64,000 bases of DNA from Diprion similis (lineage: Eukaryota > Arthropoda > Insecta > Hymenoptera > Diprionidae): contig NC_060114.1 in NCBI RefSeq assembly GCF_021155765.1, forward strand, positions 14,269,501 to 14,333,500, given 5' to 3'. Of the stretch, positions 23,401 to 35,300 are shown piece after piece. Under the pieces are notes generated by a model, which saw nothing but the letters and a program-made list of their open reading frames with translations, made no database searches and was not told where the DNA came from. Each line of letters begins with the position of its first letter. Position 1 is the first letter of the stretch. Both the position numbers and the translations under genes were made by a program.

Positions 23401-25844
23401 TTACTTCTCAAGACGACATATCGGATTGTTATGCACCATTTGCAGGTCCACTTTTGGTCCGACTAGATCACGAATATTATTCAATCCGTACTTGATCATC
23501 GTAGGCCTATAGAGAAAAGAAATATACGGATCAATACCTACTTTCTACCCTCTTCCACGAATTGTATACCAACCACTGCATTAAATAATTATAACAATAA
23601 TTATAACATTTGATATGAATAATGCGAAAGAATTGCTTAATAAGTTAATTGAAACATCGACTCTGAACCATACTGAATTCTGACCAACATGAATAATCAC
23701 TGACATTACTAGAGAATTAGTAATTCCGATGGCGCAACTTCCTTCTTTTCTTGTCTGAATCGCGAGAAAATTGTCCAAACACTTCAATAGTGATTTTTAC
23801 CTTTCCAAAGACAGACCCCATGCAATAACATTAACATTTTCGGGCAACCCCATCGGCAGCAGCATCTCAGGTCTGAAAATTCCGCTGTTTCCAATCTCTA
23901 TCCACTTTCCCAGACCATTATGGAAGCAGAATATCTCCATGCTCGGTTCGGTGTATGGATTGTATGCCGGCTTGAATTCCAGTTGAGTGATGCCGAGTTT
24001 TTTGAAGAACTCGTAGAGTGTTCCTATTAGATCACCCAGTGTGAGATTGTAGTCTGCGACTACGCCTTCAACCTGATGAAACTCAGCCAAATGCGTGGCA
24101 TCGAGTGTCTCGTTCCTGAATACTCTGTCGATACTAAAGTATCGTACAGGCTTAAATTCACCCTAAAATTCAAAAAGCCCCAGGTTAAGACGCTTCTCAG
24201 CTAAGTTTCAACAGGATTTACTGGAAAAAATCCTTGATATCGTATCTGATCAAAATATCAATTCAAAGTTTGTTAAATGCAAATAGCATGGCAGCTCATT
24301 AACCATTCATTTTCTTTGGAGTCAAGACTGATCGCCCAGCTTACTTGTTGCATGAGATTGTAGAGCATTCTGGCACTAACAGCTGTTGTATGGGTCCTGA
24401 GTAAATTCTTCTGAGCTTCCTCAATTTTCCATTCATATCGATACCCTTGCGATCCATAGCCGCCTTCGCTGTGCACTTTCTTTACCTTCTCCAAGTAATT
24501 CTTTGGAAAATTTGAGCTAGTCCTCGGTTCTGAAGAATATGCCAAAATCAAATGAGGATCACTGGATTTTGACGATTGATGACGAATGTAAAAAGTATAT
24601 AAAAGGGGATCTGATTATTTGAAAATAGTGATATCGTCTTACCAGATATGAAAAAAGTATCATGTGCATCTCGCGCGGGGTGTTGTTGTGGCTGAAACAG
24701 CGCATCGAAATTCCAGAATGAACTCTCAACAAAATTGTTTGTAGGCATTTCGGAGAATCTATAAGAATGGGTGAAGAGGATAAAAGTAAGATGAGTTTCT
24801 TTTTACAGTCAAAGAAATACATCGACTGTTGTCAATAGTTAAAAGTTTTCATACGCTCAAACAACGTATCTTACCCCATTTCGAGGAAAATCTTTCTGAA
24901 TTCAGCTCTGACTTTAAGAAGCGGGTGCAGATGACCGACGTCAAGCGCCACACCAAGAGCATCGAAATTGTAAGGCTTGAATTTCTTTTCCTTCCAAGAG
25001 TCATTTGCCAATAAATCTGACGTAAGATCCGCTTCCAGTTTCTCAATTTTAGTCACAAATTGTGGTCCTTTTGACAAAACCATTATCTTTGTTACCCTGC
25101 GAAGACAAGGAATTAACCATTGAAAAACCATCAGAATAACAATTGTCAAAAATTCTATGATCGCAGCTTACACTTCCTGCAGGAGTTTTCTCTTCTTGTA
25201 ATCATTTTTAACATTGTCCGGGATACTGGCAACATTTTTCAAGTGTAACTGAATTGTGTCCGTTATGGAAGGTACTTTTCGCCTGACAATTGGAGCTCCG
25301 CTGCTCTTGTCCAGCTCGATCCAGCCGGCTACCAACGCCTTTGAAAATCCCACCTTAGCATTGGGTACAGTTTTCATAATCTCTGTTTGCGCCACACCGC
25401 CGTTTGGCACAGCATTAAAGACTGCAGCCTCGTGGCTCCCATTTTCAGCGACTTGCTGACCCTCCTGCGTCAGTGCCCAGTTCTTCTTATTCAATTGTTC
25501 AACTGAAATAACCTGCGACCAATCATACTCTGGTTTAGAATAAAGATTTAATTTCAATCGTAGAAGTAAATATTCGAAAATAGTTACAGCTGTTGCGTCA
25601 TCGTTACTTTGTTTATGTCGAGTTTATATGCAAAAAGTGGTGAACAATTGAAAGCTGCTCTGGGTATTATTGGAGGGAAACGATAAAGTGCAAAAGTTAC
25701 ATTTTCGAGGGTTTGAAGACTCTTAACAGCGCCGATCACTTTCTGATGATCTTCGCCAAATATCTCAGCCAGATCCAAAGTGCTCACTCCATCACCATGC
25801 TTTGATAAATGTTCAAGTACTTTCTCCGCTAACTCGCTAGCCAT
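23401..25844 (-). CDS. FARSA: Cytosolic phenylalanyl-tRNA synthetase alpha subunit
   Basis: This is the catalytic subunit of the alpha2-beta2 enzyme that charges tRNA-Phe. Seven exons read cleanly on the complement: 23401-23506, 23801-24162, 24345-24529, 24643-24758, 24875-25096, 25172-25512 and 25701-25844. They sum to 1476 nt and a 491-aa protein, close to the usual ~500. The N-terminus ([20 protein letters not shown]) is the winged-helix tRNA-binding part. The class II core follows: [26 protein letters not shown], motif 2 with [14 protein letters not shown], and motif 3 as [13 protein letters not shown] split by the last intron. The protein ends NNPICRLEK, as in other animals. The start codon is the first ATG of the conserved N-terminus. 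A GAAT|GTAAGT donor near 26052 suggests an upstream non-coding leader exon. Confidence 0.97.
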
Positions 25845-26969
25845 GTTGACAAGATTTTATCGACTTTCTCACATCCGATGGCAAATCTTTTCTCAATATT
25901 AATTCTATTTAACCCTTGCTAACGGCCGCTAATCGCGATGAACCGCACCGCGTGTCATGCCACGACTCAAACCTAACCTAGAATTTAAAAAAATTACGCT
26001 AAATCGATTTCTTCATTATCGACAATCAATCTCGATACTTACTGATACTTACATTCAAAAGATGGCTACTGATTGGCTTCTGTTTATCGAATGCCAGTGA
26101 CTAAAACCGAAATCAACAACAGAAAAACAGGATCACGTTCCTCAATTTTTATTGTTAAATAACAATATTGTGTAGGAAAGTTTTAAATACACCATTTGTA
26201 TTGCGACTATCCCCTTATTCTAGAACGTATCAAATTCTATTTCCACCAAAGCTGCCGATGAAGTTTAACAAAGTTTGACCTCATCTTGAGAAAGTCGGAT
26301 GACTTCAAGGTGTAAAAATTGATGGAATAGTCTCTGTTACGATCTCGATAAATCGGTCTTAGGCTCTAGTGATAACATAATTGGTGTTTCTTAGCCTTAT
26401 CCTAGTTGCATAAAAAAGCATTCAATTGATACAGCTGTACAGCTGATCAAGTCTTTAACTCTCGCACTTAGAAAAAAGAACATTCATCAAAAATAAGCTG
26501 AGTAATACTATGAAAGCTGCACTGTTATTATTCATCCCCAATTATTTGCGAGGCAAGTAAATTCGTTAAAACACCAGTCTTTTGGAAAATAATACATTGG
26601 TAAAGCTATGCATGGAAGAGAATTTTTTAAAAAGCAGCAATAGGAATAAATAATACTTTCTACACTCATATTTTATCGCATTATGTAAAAACCGCATACC
26701 TTTTACCCCTGTTTACTATTTATCCGCATATCAATAGTATTTCAATTAAGCCTATATTCGGTAACTAAAATCGATAAAGTAGGAATCCTCTATTTTTTCT
26801 CAACTGACATAAAAACAGATAACCAGAACGGTTATCTCAAATCTTGACTAAGTCTAAATTAAAAATATCTCGTGAAGAGAAGAAAATTAAGTAAGCGCTA
26901 ATATTTACAATTTGTACTTGTAACGCGATCGGTATAACTTGATTAAATAGTAACTATTCGTTGATTAAA
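25845..26969. other. Intergenic DNA: FARSA promoter/leader and Girdin 3' UTR
   Basis: No coding signal is seen in either strand. The FARSA side contains AACCTAACCTAG (25970-25981), a telomere-like TTAGG pair, and a CCAAT-box-like CCAATCAG on the minus strand at about 26070-26077. A donor-like GAAT|GTAAGT lies close by. The right half is AT-rich and is the likely Girdin 3' UTR. Confidence 0.55.
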
Positions 26970-29900
26970 TTATACACATCCGTATTCGTACCAAACGGAA
27001 GCAGCTTTGGCATCTTTTTCGGATAATCTTTCACCCACAGGTTCAGGAATATTGGCGGGAATATCTTTTTCCGTTGTAGAAATATTTTTCGATTCGTTTA
27101 TCACCGCTGATACTTTGTTGTAAATCAATACTGGATGTTTACTGTTCTGCGCGTCTAAATCTGGATTTGTATTCGAATCGATTTGGCCGTTTCTGTTTCG
27201 CTCATCTCCTTCCAATCTCTTCCCTGGATCAGCTACTCGTTGATCCTGTTTAATGGAAAATCACTATCCTTAAGAATAATGTAATTTTTCATTGGAGTAA
27301 AAGAAGTTTCCCATTTCAAATTCATCGCACAGACTTACATCCAGCGTCGTTGTGCTTGTCGGAATTTCATCCGTGTAGTAAACTGTTCTCCGAGTTCCCG
27401 GATAGCCTAGCAGCAAGGGATCACTTCTCAGCTCCGTCGGATCTGGCTGTTCTGAATTGGTGCCTTTTTTACCTCTTATCGGTCTAATGTCTTCTGCACT
27501 AGCGTCGGAATCGTTTCCACCAGATTCAGACTCGTATGCTTTGCCATCCAACTGTTTAGTGTCGTCGGCCCAAGATCTACGATTCTGTTAATTGGAAATT
27601 AAAGTTTTAGAAACATGAATTGTACGATTCACTGGGTGTAATAACTCGAGCATCTTACATTTACGTATTTCGTTTTTTTTTTTTTACCTTGTTCAAGAGC
27701 TCGGATCCGGCTTTTCTCACTCTCCTGACAAAACTAGCACCAAATCCTTTCCTAAAGTAGAAATTAATGAATAAATGAATACATTCATAAATAGAACAGA
27801 GTATGATATCGATTTTAGGAATCAAGTTCATTCGTACTTTTTCATCGAACAACTTTCAAGCTTGCGGTAATGCTCCATTATTTTTTCCTCAAGTTTCTCC
27901 TTCTGTCGACAAAGATTGTTTACCTTGTCCCTGTGAATAACAAAATTATACTATTTCAATTAAATCAAATAACCACAACAATATCAACAACAACAACACA
28001 TATAACACAGTTAAAACCTTAATTCTGCCTATCAAATAATCAAATCCAGACAAATTTGATGGAGTAAAAGTGATTACGGGTATATACTAACGTGAACAAT
28101 TTTTCTTCCATATGATAGTGTTCCTTATCGTCCAAAGAATGGGTCAGCAGCTCGTGATATTGGCTCAAAAGCAAACTGACATGATCCATGAGCGAACGCC
28201 TGTCATTGTCTAATCCCGAATTCATTTGCAATAACATCTAAAGAAAAAATAGATCAAACAGTGGTGAAGTTTATTTAAAAAACAAACCATTAACTCATAA
28301 TTCTGATTAATACACACTTCGCAGCGCTGGTTCAACTTGCTCAGTTCAAATTCTAGATAAGCACACCTCTCGTCTTTAAGAACCAATTCGCCATTGGTTT
28401 CCGTTTGCTTGAGACTCAGCCGATTCGTTTCCATCTTGTTGTTCTTGTAATCTTCCTGCAAATTCCTGTATTCGGATTTAAGTTTTTCCGTAGCTGTGAA
28501 AAGATTTCTGAAGTCATCCTGTGGGCAAAAAGAATATATTTTTTATACATAGTTTCTTGATTAAAAACGCTAGGGACTAAGATTTTATCGAGGTTCTCAT
28601 TTACCTTAAGTTTTGAATGTTCTCCTCGGAGATTGCTTAAGCTCTTAGTATTACTAATAAGCGTTTCCCTTTCCGCTTGCAATGCTTTATTTTTTGCTTC
28701 AAGACTTTGGCAGGTCTCTCTTAATGCCCTGGCCTCATTTTTAACATCCCGAAGCGTTGACTTCACCACTTCACGTTCAACTAGCAATTTCTCATACTCG
28801 TTGTTAAGCCCTTCGTGGAGAATCTGCAGAGCTATTTGATCATTGACCAGTTGAGAATGAATGCTTTCCTGCGATGTACGTTCTTTCAATAGCTGTAAAG
28901 TAAACATTCATTCAAGAGACTCGTAAATATATCAATATTAGTTATCCTCAGTTACTCGACATTTCATTAAAAAAACAAAAAATCAAATAAACAAACCTCC
29001 TCTTTCTCAGCGACAAGTTGTGAGTTAGCTAATTGCAAAGCCGTATGCTGGGTAGTCAGTGAAGTATTCTGAGACTGCAGTGTCGTTATATTTACTTGAA
29101 GCTTAGCCTTCTCTGCCAAAAGATTATCTGACATCGCGTGCGAGGCTGTTAACTCACCACGAAGCTTTTTGCTCTCGATCTAAAGGAATAAAGATGAGTT
29201 TATGGTGTCGAAGAGTGAAACCAATCTGACTACGCAAGTTTTTCAACAAATGGTATTAAACAATTAGAAATATCGATTATTTCGGTTTTATCTACGTTTC
29301 CCTTTATTCTTCAATCGCTCTCTTTGAAAGGAAAAAAGTCATTGCGGGGCTTTCAGTGAACTGAATGAAAAAAGAAAAAAAAAAAAAAGAAAAAAAAAAA
29401 CTGAAACTGAAACAGTAACTAAGAGTAAGAAGTTGGTCCACTACACAAATTAATACCTCTAATGTCTCCACGGTATTTTGCAAGCGATTTTGTTCAGTGA
29501 TTGTGTCGATATCATTTGCGTTGGAAGACCTGTTGCTGTCTGAGCTATTGTCAATCGGTGGAATTTCGATAGCGACGAATTTTTTAACACTGTTTATAAC
29601 TTCTGGAACTTGTGCGATCCTGAAATGAGGTAGGATATAATAATTTCAGGATTGATTCTCGTTTGCCTATTACTGATTTTTAGAGTGACGGGATTAGCTC
29701 ACTTCAAGGTAGGTTTTTGCAATATTGTATACGTACGTTTCTATTATAGTATCTGTAGGCAGAGACAACAGCATATTAATATTAACTCCGAACTTTTCTA
29801 AGACAGTTGATAGATGCTGGGTATTCAATTTTTCTGCAACCAAATCAGATTGCAACGCTTCCAGGGTTTCCCTATCAATTGCAGCTCTGGAATCCAGCTC

Positions 29901-32900
29901 TTTACTGGATCTTTCGATATCCCGTAGCCTGCGTTGAATAACACAAGTGTGAATGTTGAATGGCTAAATTTCATGTGCAATATTAATGATTACAAAATAA
30001 ACGTAAATCATCATACCTAGAAATTTGAGAATTATAATCGTCAACTTCTTGCTTCAATTCGTCGATTGTTTTGTTCGCAATTTCAATCTCATTCGCAGCT
30101 TTATCAAGTGCGATGTCTTTATCCTGTAAGAAATGAGCGTGGTTAAACAATTTGTCCAATGCTGCTCCAAACAATAATTGTTTTCTCTTTTAGTTTCTTA
30201 CTTCTATGGTTAGTCGATACTTATTGACGTCACGCTGAGCATTTTCTTTGTCTCTTTCCAAGTTTAGAAGCTTAGTTTCAAGTTCAGTACATTTTAGCAC
30301 CATATCTGATAATTTGCTCTCAGTGTTCTTCAGCTCATCTAATTTTTGATTCACCAAATCCAGAGATCGCTCCAAGTCTTCGGCTCGCCTCTGTGCGCTT
30401 TCTTGGAGCGATTGAATACGCTGTTTTTCTTTCACCACCAACTCATAATTCCTTTCCAAATCCGAGATTTTCGTAGACAGGGACTGTTGAGAAGGATCCT
30501 TTTTTTTTAAACCGTTTAAAGGTTTTATAAGTAAAGTAAATGAAATTGAAAAAACGTACCTGATTTTCTACTTGCTGTTTGTCGAACAGCGCACGTTTGT
30601 TATTTAAAGAGTCTTGGAGTTTTTTATTCTCCTCCAGAGCATCTCTACATATTCTTTCAAGATCCGCATTTTGCTGGGTTAATCGTTCACAGTTATCGTT
30701 TAACGAATTTATTTTCAGAGTCAATTTTTTCTTTTCTTTTTCCAACTCTAAAACCCTCGTAGAACTTTCGTGGAATGAATTCTCTTGAAGCGAATCAATC
30801 AGTGTTACCAAACGCCGATTTTCCAACTCTAATTTCAAAGCTCGAGTTTGCGCATTGTTTGTTAGCTGCTCGGAGAGGCTGTTGTCTGCTGTTGCTGAAC
30901 AAACAAGATACAAGAATTGGTTATCCGATTGCAGAAATTTTTGTGACATATAGTTATGCATGTGACTTAAATACCATTTGATACTTGAACAATCTTACCT
31001 GGCTCCTCCGAGTCACTCATAGATGGTGATATCGAAGTTTCGGTCAGATTTCCTTTTGTTATACATCGTAGCTGCGCATTTTCATCGCAAATTTCTAGGT
31101 ATCTCTCCTTGTCGGCCTCTCGTTCCTACAATATCCATTCTTTAGCATACGAAGAGGAGGGAAATTGTAACGGAAATTTTTTAGAGGGATGAGAAATGCG
31201 TATTTACCAAAGACGCATCATTGAGAAGCTGCTTGTACTTTATTATTTCTGATTCTAACTCTGGAACTTTGTCCGAACGCCTTCTTGTCGTCATCAACTG
31301 CTCCTCCAGCATTTCTCTGGTCTCCATTAATACCCTAGAGAAGAATAAAAAATTGTTCGCAAGATGTGAAGTAGAAAAAGAAAGTAAATCGTGAATTTTT
31401 AATCAACATTATAATATTATAACGGAATTAGGTACGTTTATTACCTATTGTCTTCACGTATCTCTTCGATTCTAGTTTTGTAAAATTCAATATCTGCCAA
31501 TTTCTCCTTATATCTGGCCACCTCTATTTCAAGCCGATCAGCTCGCTCGGCTCGCTCAATAACCGCATCTAACTCGTCTCTGTATGATTTTGCTGTGCGC
31601 GCTTCATGCATGAGTTCTTGATTCTGGAAAAAAAACATCAAGATACCAATCTAACTTTCTTCATTGGGATACTGTAAAAACTGTTTAAATAAAGCTCCGA
31701 TTTAGTCGTAACGAAAACTTTTTTTTTGTTTCGATTATTATCTAGTAGCGACAGAGAAAATTCTGTACAGCAGTCGATCAGGGGATTTCTTAGCCACGAT
31801 ACAAAGCTCGTGTAAATCGTATATCGCTTGCAATATATTGGGACGCATGGAGAAATATGTAGTTTATACCTCTTGCCTGAGTTTTGCTAGTGCAGCTTTT
31901 GTGTGTTCTAATTCTTCTCTGCACTCAAGCAAGCCCTCAGTTTTTTCTTCCCTGTAAAGAAGAAAAAGAAATCAATCATTCATTCATTAATTTATCTTTC
32001 CTGAACAGGTAAAAGTTTGGGTACTTTAATTCGTATTTGCTCACAGTTCTTGTCGCTGCTTTCTAACTTTTGATTTCCAATCTGCCAATTCAACGGCATG
32101 ATGATGATTGTTGCTTCTCTCAGATTTTACGATACTGTTTACTTGATGCAGCTTGTTCATTTCCTCAATTTCAATGCTTATAGCTGATTCACCGTTGTCT
32201 GCATTTTCAGTTGTCGCTGAGGTTTTCCATTTCTATCAAACAGCCAAAAAAGCATAAGTGGATCGGTACAATCATGATCGGCAGAGTTGTAAATAAATAA
32301 CTCACCTCGTAATATAGATCTCGATCGTGAACCAACCTCTTAATTTGATTAAACAAAACACCCATGTTAACATTCTCCATTGACTCTTGAGTGATCACAA
32401 TATTCTGATCATCTGTGACCTGCGGAAGAATATCAATCAGTGAACCCATTTGTTAGTAGCAGGAAAAAATAATATTTTCACCCAAAATCCATAACGAAAC
32501 TAGGAAGTAAAATGGGTATCAGGTTCTTGGTTTGCAAAATAAATAAAAAACCAATATTCATTTGATAAATCATTCAGGAATTGACAGATTTATGGCATTT
32601 TTATGTCTGTTTGGTTTTTAGAAAGAAGTAAATGGTGGACCTGTTTTATGCAGTCGACAATGGCAAGTTGAACGTCTACAGCCATGTCTTTAATCTTAGT
32701 GATGAATTTTTCTTTGTTGGGACATTGAACTGCACATCCCAGTAGAAGTAACAGGAGTAACTTGATTTCTCCAATGGCAGTTTCGGGCTCCTTTCCCAAC
32801 TTGACAGCGTCAGGTAACACTAAAACAAGGTGACTCAATTCATCCTCGTAAAATTGCTTAATGTTTCCAATGATTGCGTTTAAATTCTTTGTTCTGATCG

Positions 32901-33314
32901 CTGGATTTCTAACACTCGGTACAACCCCGTCGTGCATAGGCTCTGGGTTTCTGTAAAGGATTGAAAGTGAACATTTGATGAAAATCATTTTCAAAAGTCG
33001 ACAATCCAAAGTATGAAAAAACAGAAGAAATTCTACATTTGTCCTTACATTTGTAGGAAGACATCGTGCAGTGCAACTCCGTCGACCAAATCTTCGTAGT
33101 TGACAAGAGCATCGGGTTCCTTAAGGCAGCTTGTGAACTAAAACGAGTCATAAAATGTGAATAAAAACTTACCAAACATTTTCAATGAGAATATTAAACT
33201 AGAGTTTATCTAATCTAAGACTGAAGCCATGTCTTGTGTTGGAGTTAGAACAACAATACTTACCCAAGTGACGAGAGGGCCGGATAAGAAGTCTTCAACA
33301 CTTGACGTTGCCAT
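26970..33314 (-). CDS. Girdin: Girdin/Daple family protein (CCDC88): HOOK domain, long coiled coil, C-terminal PDZ ligand
   Basis: This is a cytoskeletal and signalling scaffold. Coding starts MATSSVEDFLSGPLVTW (ATG at 33314, donor GTAAGT). Exons 33264-33314, 33050-33137 and 32640-32949 encode the microtubule-binding HOOK domain, with the NPEP motif, NLNAIIGNIKQFYEDEL and IKLLLLLLLGCAVQCPNKE. Exon 4 carries VTDDQNIVITQESMENVNMG. A heptad-rich coiled coil follows from about 32225 to 27840. It includes KSYRDELDAVIERAERADRL and VARYKEKLADIEFYKTRIEE, which closely match vertebrate Girdin. A basic segment, GFGASFVRRVRKAGSELLNK, corresponds to the Girdin membrane-binding basic patch. The C-terminal exon (26970-27247) ends VWYEYGCV. 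That GCV end is the Dishevelled PDZ ligand of vertebrate Daple (CCDC88C). I see no clear Galpha-activating motif. The HOOK exon 3 donor (CAG|GTCCAC) is weak. Confidence 0.93.
29367..29401. repeat. A-rich simple repeat in a Girdin intron
   Basis: A near-homopolymeric A tract with single G interruptions lies in the intron between coiled-coil exons. Confidence 0.9.
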
Positions 33315-33675
33315 GATCGCTGTTTGTTTTCTTAATTAACCAGATAGAGAACGATCTTGGACGGTTATTCAACAAGTCGTCGAATCCTTTGGCGAATGGT
33401 AGACGAGTGAAGGGTACTCTCATAGATAAGTTCGGAAGACCGTTGATCGGCTCCGATAGCCTTAAAACAGCTCGAGGTATGTGTAAAAAAAATAGTGTCG
33501 GTCTATCATAATGGATACACACATAATGTTCTAAATATATTAATCGTCAATTGAGTAGACGCCGTTATCAAAACGAAGAAATGCCTCTCAACGACACTGA
33601 CAGTTCGCTGCGTCGCCGAACACAATCGACGGAAGTTATTTTGTTGTGCTAGCTCCCTGAGAGAGTAAGAGAGCC

Positions 33676-33697
33676 GATAGTTTCGCGATAGTTTCGC
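33676..33697. repeat. Adjacent direct repeat of an 11-mer (GATAGTTTCGC x2)
   Basis: Two perfect copies of GATAGTTTCGC abut with no spacer, followed by tagg. They lie about 360 bp upstream of the Girdin ATG, in a CG-containing segment unlike the AT-rich surroundings. This is compatible with a duplicated transcription-factor site. The factor is unknown. Confidence 0.85.
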
Positions 33698-33754
33698 TAG
33701 GGGGGCAAGTTTGTATGTGTGTAACTCCGTGTGAGATCATCATGACTCACTCGG

Positions 33755-33776
33755 TTTTCTTTTTTTTTTTTTTTTC
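33755..33776. repeat. Poly-T run
   Basis: The plus strand has a T homopolymer with one C near its start. Nucleosome-depleting poly(dA:dT) tracts are common at promoters; that role here is inference. Confidence 0.85.
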
Positions 33777-33836
33777 ACTTCTGCGGGTTGTGAGATATCG
33801 GGCATGGACACTGATTCCTACTCCTCCGTGACCTTA

Positions 33837-33871
33837 GTATAGAGATCAGTGGGGGTCTGCACTGATCTCTA
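33837..33871. promoter_or_regulatory. Hairpin of inverted initiator-like repeats
   Basis: The left arm GTATAGAGATCAGTG (33837-33851) and the right arm CACTGATCTCTA (33860-33871) form a perfect 12-bp stem with an 8-nt loop. Each arm contains ATCAGTG, which fits the arthropod initiator consensus TCAGTY/TCAKT. The arms point in opposite directions. The left arm recurs exactly as a 15-mer at 34184-34198. Confidence 0.75.
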
Positions 33872-34183
33872 CTAAATCTTGAAGTGTTGGGGGTTCCGAA
33901 AAGACAGTTAGTTCTAGGCACGCGTGTTGTCTCTTTCTACTAGCTACCGCGCATGCGTCGGACCGTCTAGGCAAGAAGTTAATCCCAGTAATTTACCTAA
34001 CCTAACTTAATTAACCCAATTCCTATGTCATGTAATTTACTCGTTACGTATTTGTGCGAAACGGGTGTATAAGCTTTTTGAAAGACTATACGCTGTGCGA
34101 GAGTGACAACATGTGTACATTGAACCCTCTTTCTCGCCGAAAAGCCAGCCGCATACCAAGCTAGGAGTGATCGTTCCAGTTGG

Positions 34184-34198
34184 TATAGAGATCAGTGC
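34184..34198 (+). promoter_or_regulatory. Third copy of the initiator-like 15-mer
   Basis: GTATAGAGATCAGTG is identical over 15 bases to 33837-33851 and has the same orientation as TAF3. It lies about 480 nt before the predicted leader donor at 34675, a reasonable place for the TAF3 transcription start. Confidence 0.6.
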
Positions 34199-34675
34199 TA
34201 TAGATGCATTCCGAAATTAACTCTCGGTGTGATCAGCAATCTCTTATATCTTTCGTCCTCCTGAGTTTGTGACTAGCTCTGTCTCTGTTTTAGAAAGTTT
34301 TCTGTACTGCCAGCTAGTTTCGGAACGCACCCTTACAATTAACATCAAGTGAGGTATATCCACACTATGTTATTGGTTTCATGGTTGGAATTCCGCATTC
34401 CGCTGTTCCTGCGATTCTGCGGTGAGAAAGTGGAATGACTTCATAGTTAAAAAATAGTCTATGGTTGACTGCTGCCAAGCTAGAAATGATGGTGATGGTG
34501 GCGAGGCGAGTTTTCCGGAGTGTACTGCACTGTTCTCTTTATCGTATTTTTGACAGGTTCATGTATTACGTTTGTGAATAATTGTACAAAACAATGCCGA
34601 GAACTAAGTCTAGACGGGTCTCTGTGATTTCGATGTAAAAATCGAAGTCCCTAACCGGCGGATAAAGTTTCATCA

Positions 34676-35132
34676 GGTAAGAAGTAATTTCTCGCGGTCA
34701 CTTTCTGGGGTAGGTGAACTTTCCAACTTGTCTACTATGCAAGGATATTGAAGTTTTTCACCTGCCAAATGTTTATTTTTCAAAAACATACTCGTATTTG
34801 ATTCCTCATCAACAATTCACCGGAGTATATTTCTTTACATTGGGTTATTGCTCCAACGTTGTGAATAAGTTGATTTCTATACACTTCGTTTACACAGTTT
34901 ACTTTGAATTGTCGATAAATTTCCTAACAAAGATATACTGCCTTTTGCTAGCTTAGTTTTGTATCATCGTGATAGTTCATATGATTGAGAATATACGAGA
35001 AATTGAAGGTTAGATACTTTGTGAAAATTATATCCTCACTCATCTCAATCTAGTCTGAGTGAGCCACCTAAGTTTACTCTGAAGAAATTGGAGAGGATTA
35101 ATCATTGTTTTTCAGGTCATCACTGTTGCCCT
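34676..35132 (+). other. TAF3: TAF3 leader intron and start of second leader exon
   Basis: The intron is predicted from the donor after 34675 to the acceptor ending at 35114. It is AT-rich with no coding signal. The exon then begins GTCATCACTGTTGCCC at 35115. Confidence 0.6.
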
Positions 35133-35300
35133 ATGAGTAATATTTTGGAAAATTGTAAAAATGGCAGCGGAATACAGCAGAAACGTATTGAGAGTAGTGG
35201 TGGCTCAAATATGTCAAACGATCGGATGGCACTCAATAAATTCTACGCCGTTGGAATTCTTGGTCGATCTCATGCAGGAATACCTAACGAGGACAGCTAA
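35133..35300 (+). other. Upstream ORF overlapping the TAF3 start out of frame (55 codons)
   Basis: An ATG at 35133 lies 28 nt before the TAF3 ATG in another frame. It reads MSNILENCKNGSGIQQ onward and stops at 35298-35300 inside TAF3 exon 1. Its context is poor (C at -3). The TAF3 ATG has A at -3 and G at +4, so leaky scanning could let ribosomes reach TAF3 while dampening its output. Confidence 0.55.

Larger units (their letters stand above)
33315..34675. promoter_or_regulatory. Divergent Girdin/TAF3 control region and first TAF3 leader exon
   Basis: The two start codons are 1.85 kb apart and face away from each other. The stretch has no coding signal. It carries an adjacent 11-mer duplication, a poly-T run, a hairpin built from an initiator-like motif repeated again at 34184, and a TTAGG pair near 34005 (each described separately). 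A donor TTTCATCAG|GTAAGA at 34675/34676 marks the end of a non-coding TAF3 leader exon. It would join to the acceptor at 35114 (tgtttttcag). Confidence 0.6.
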
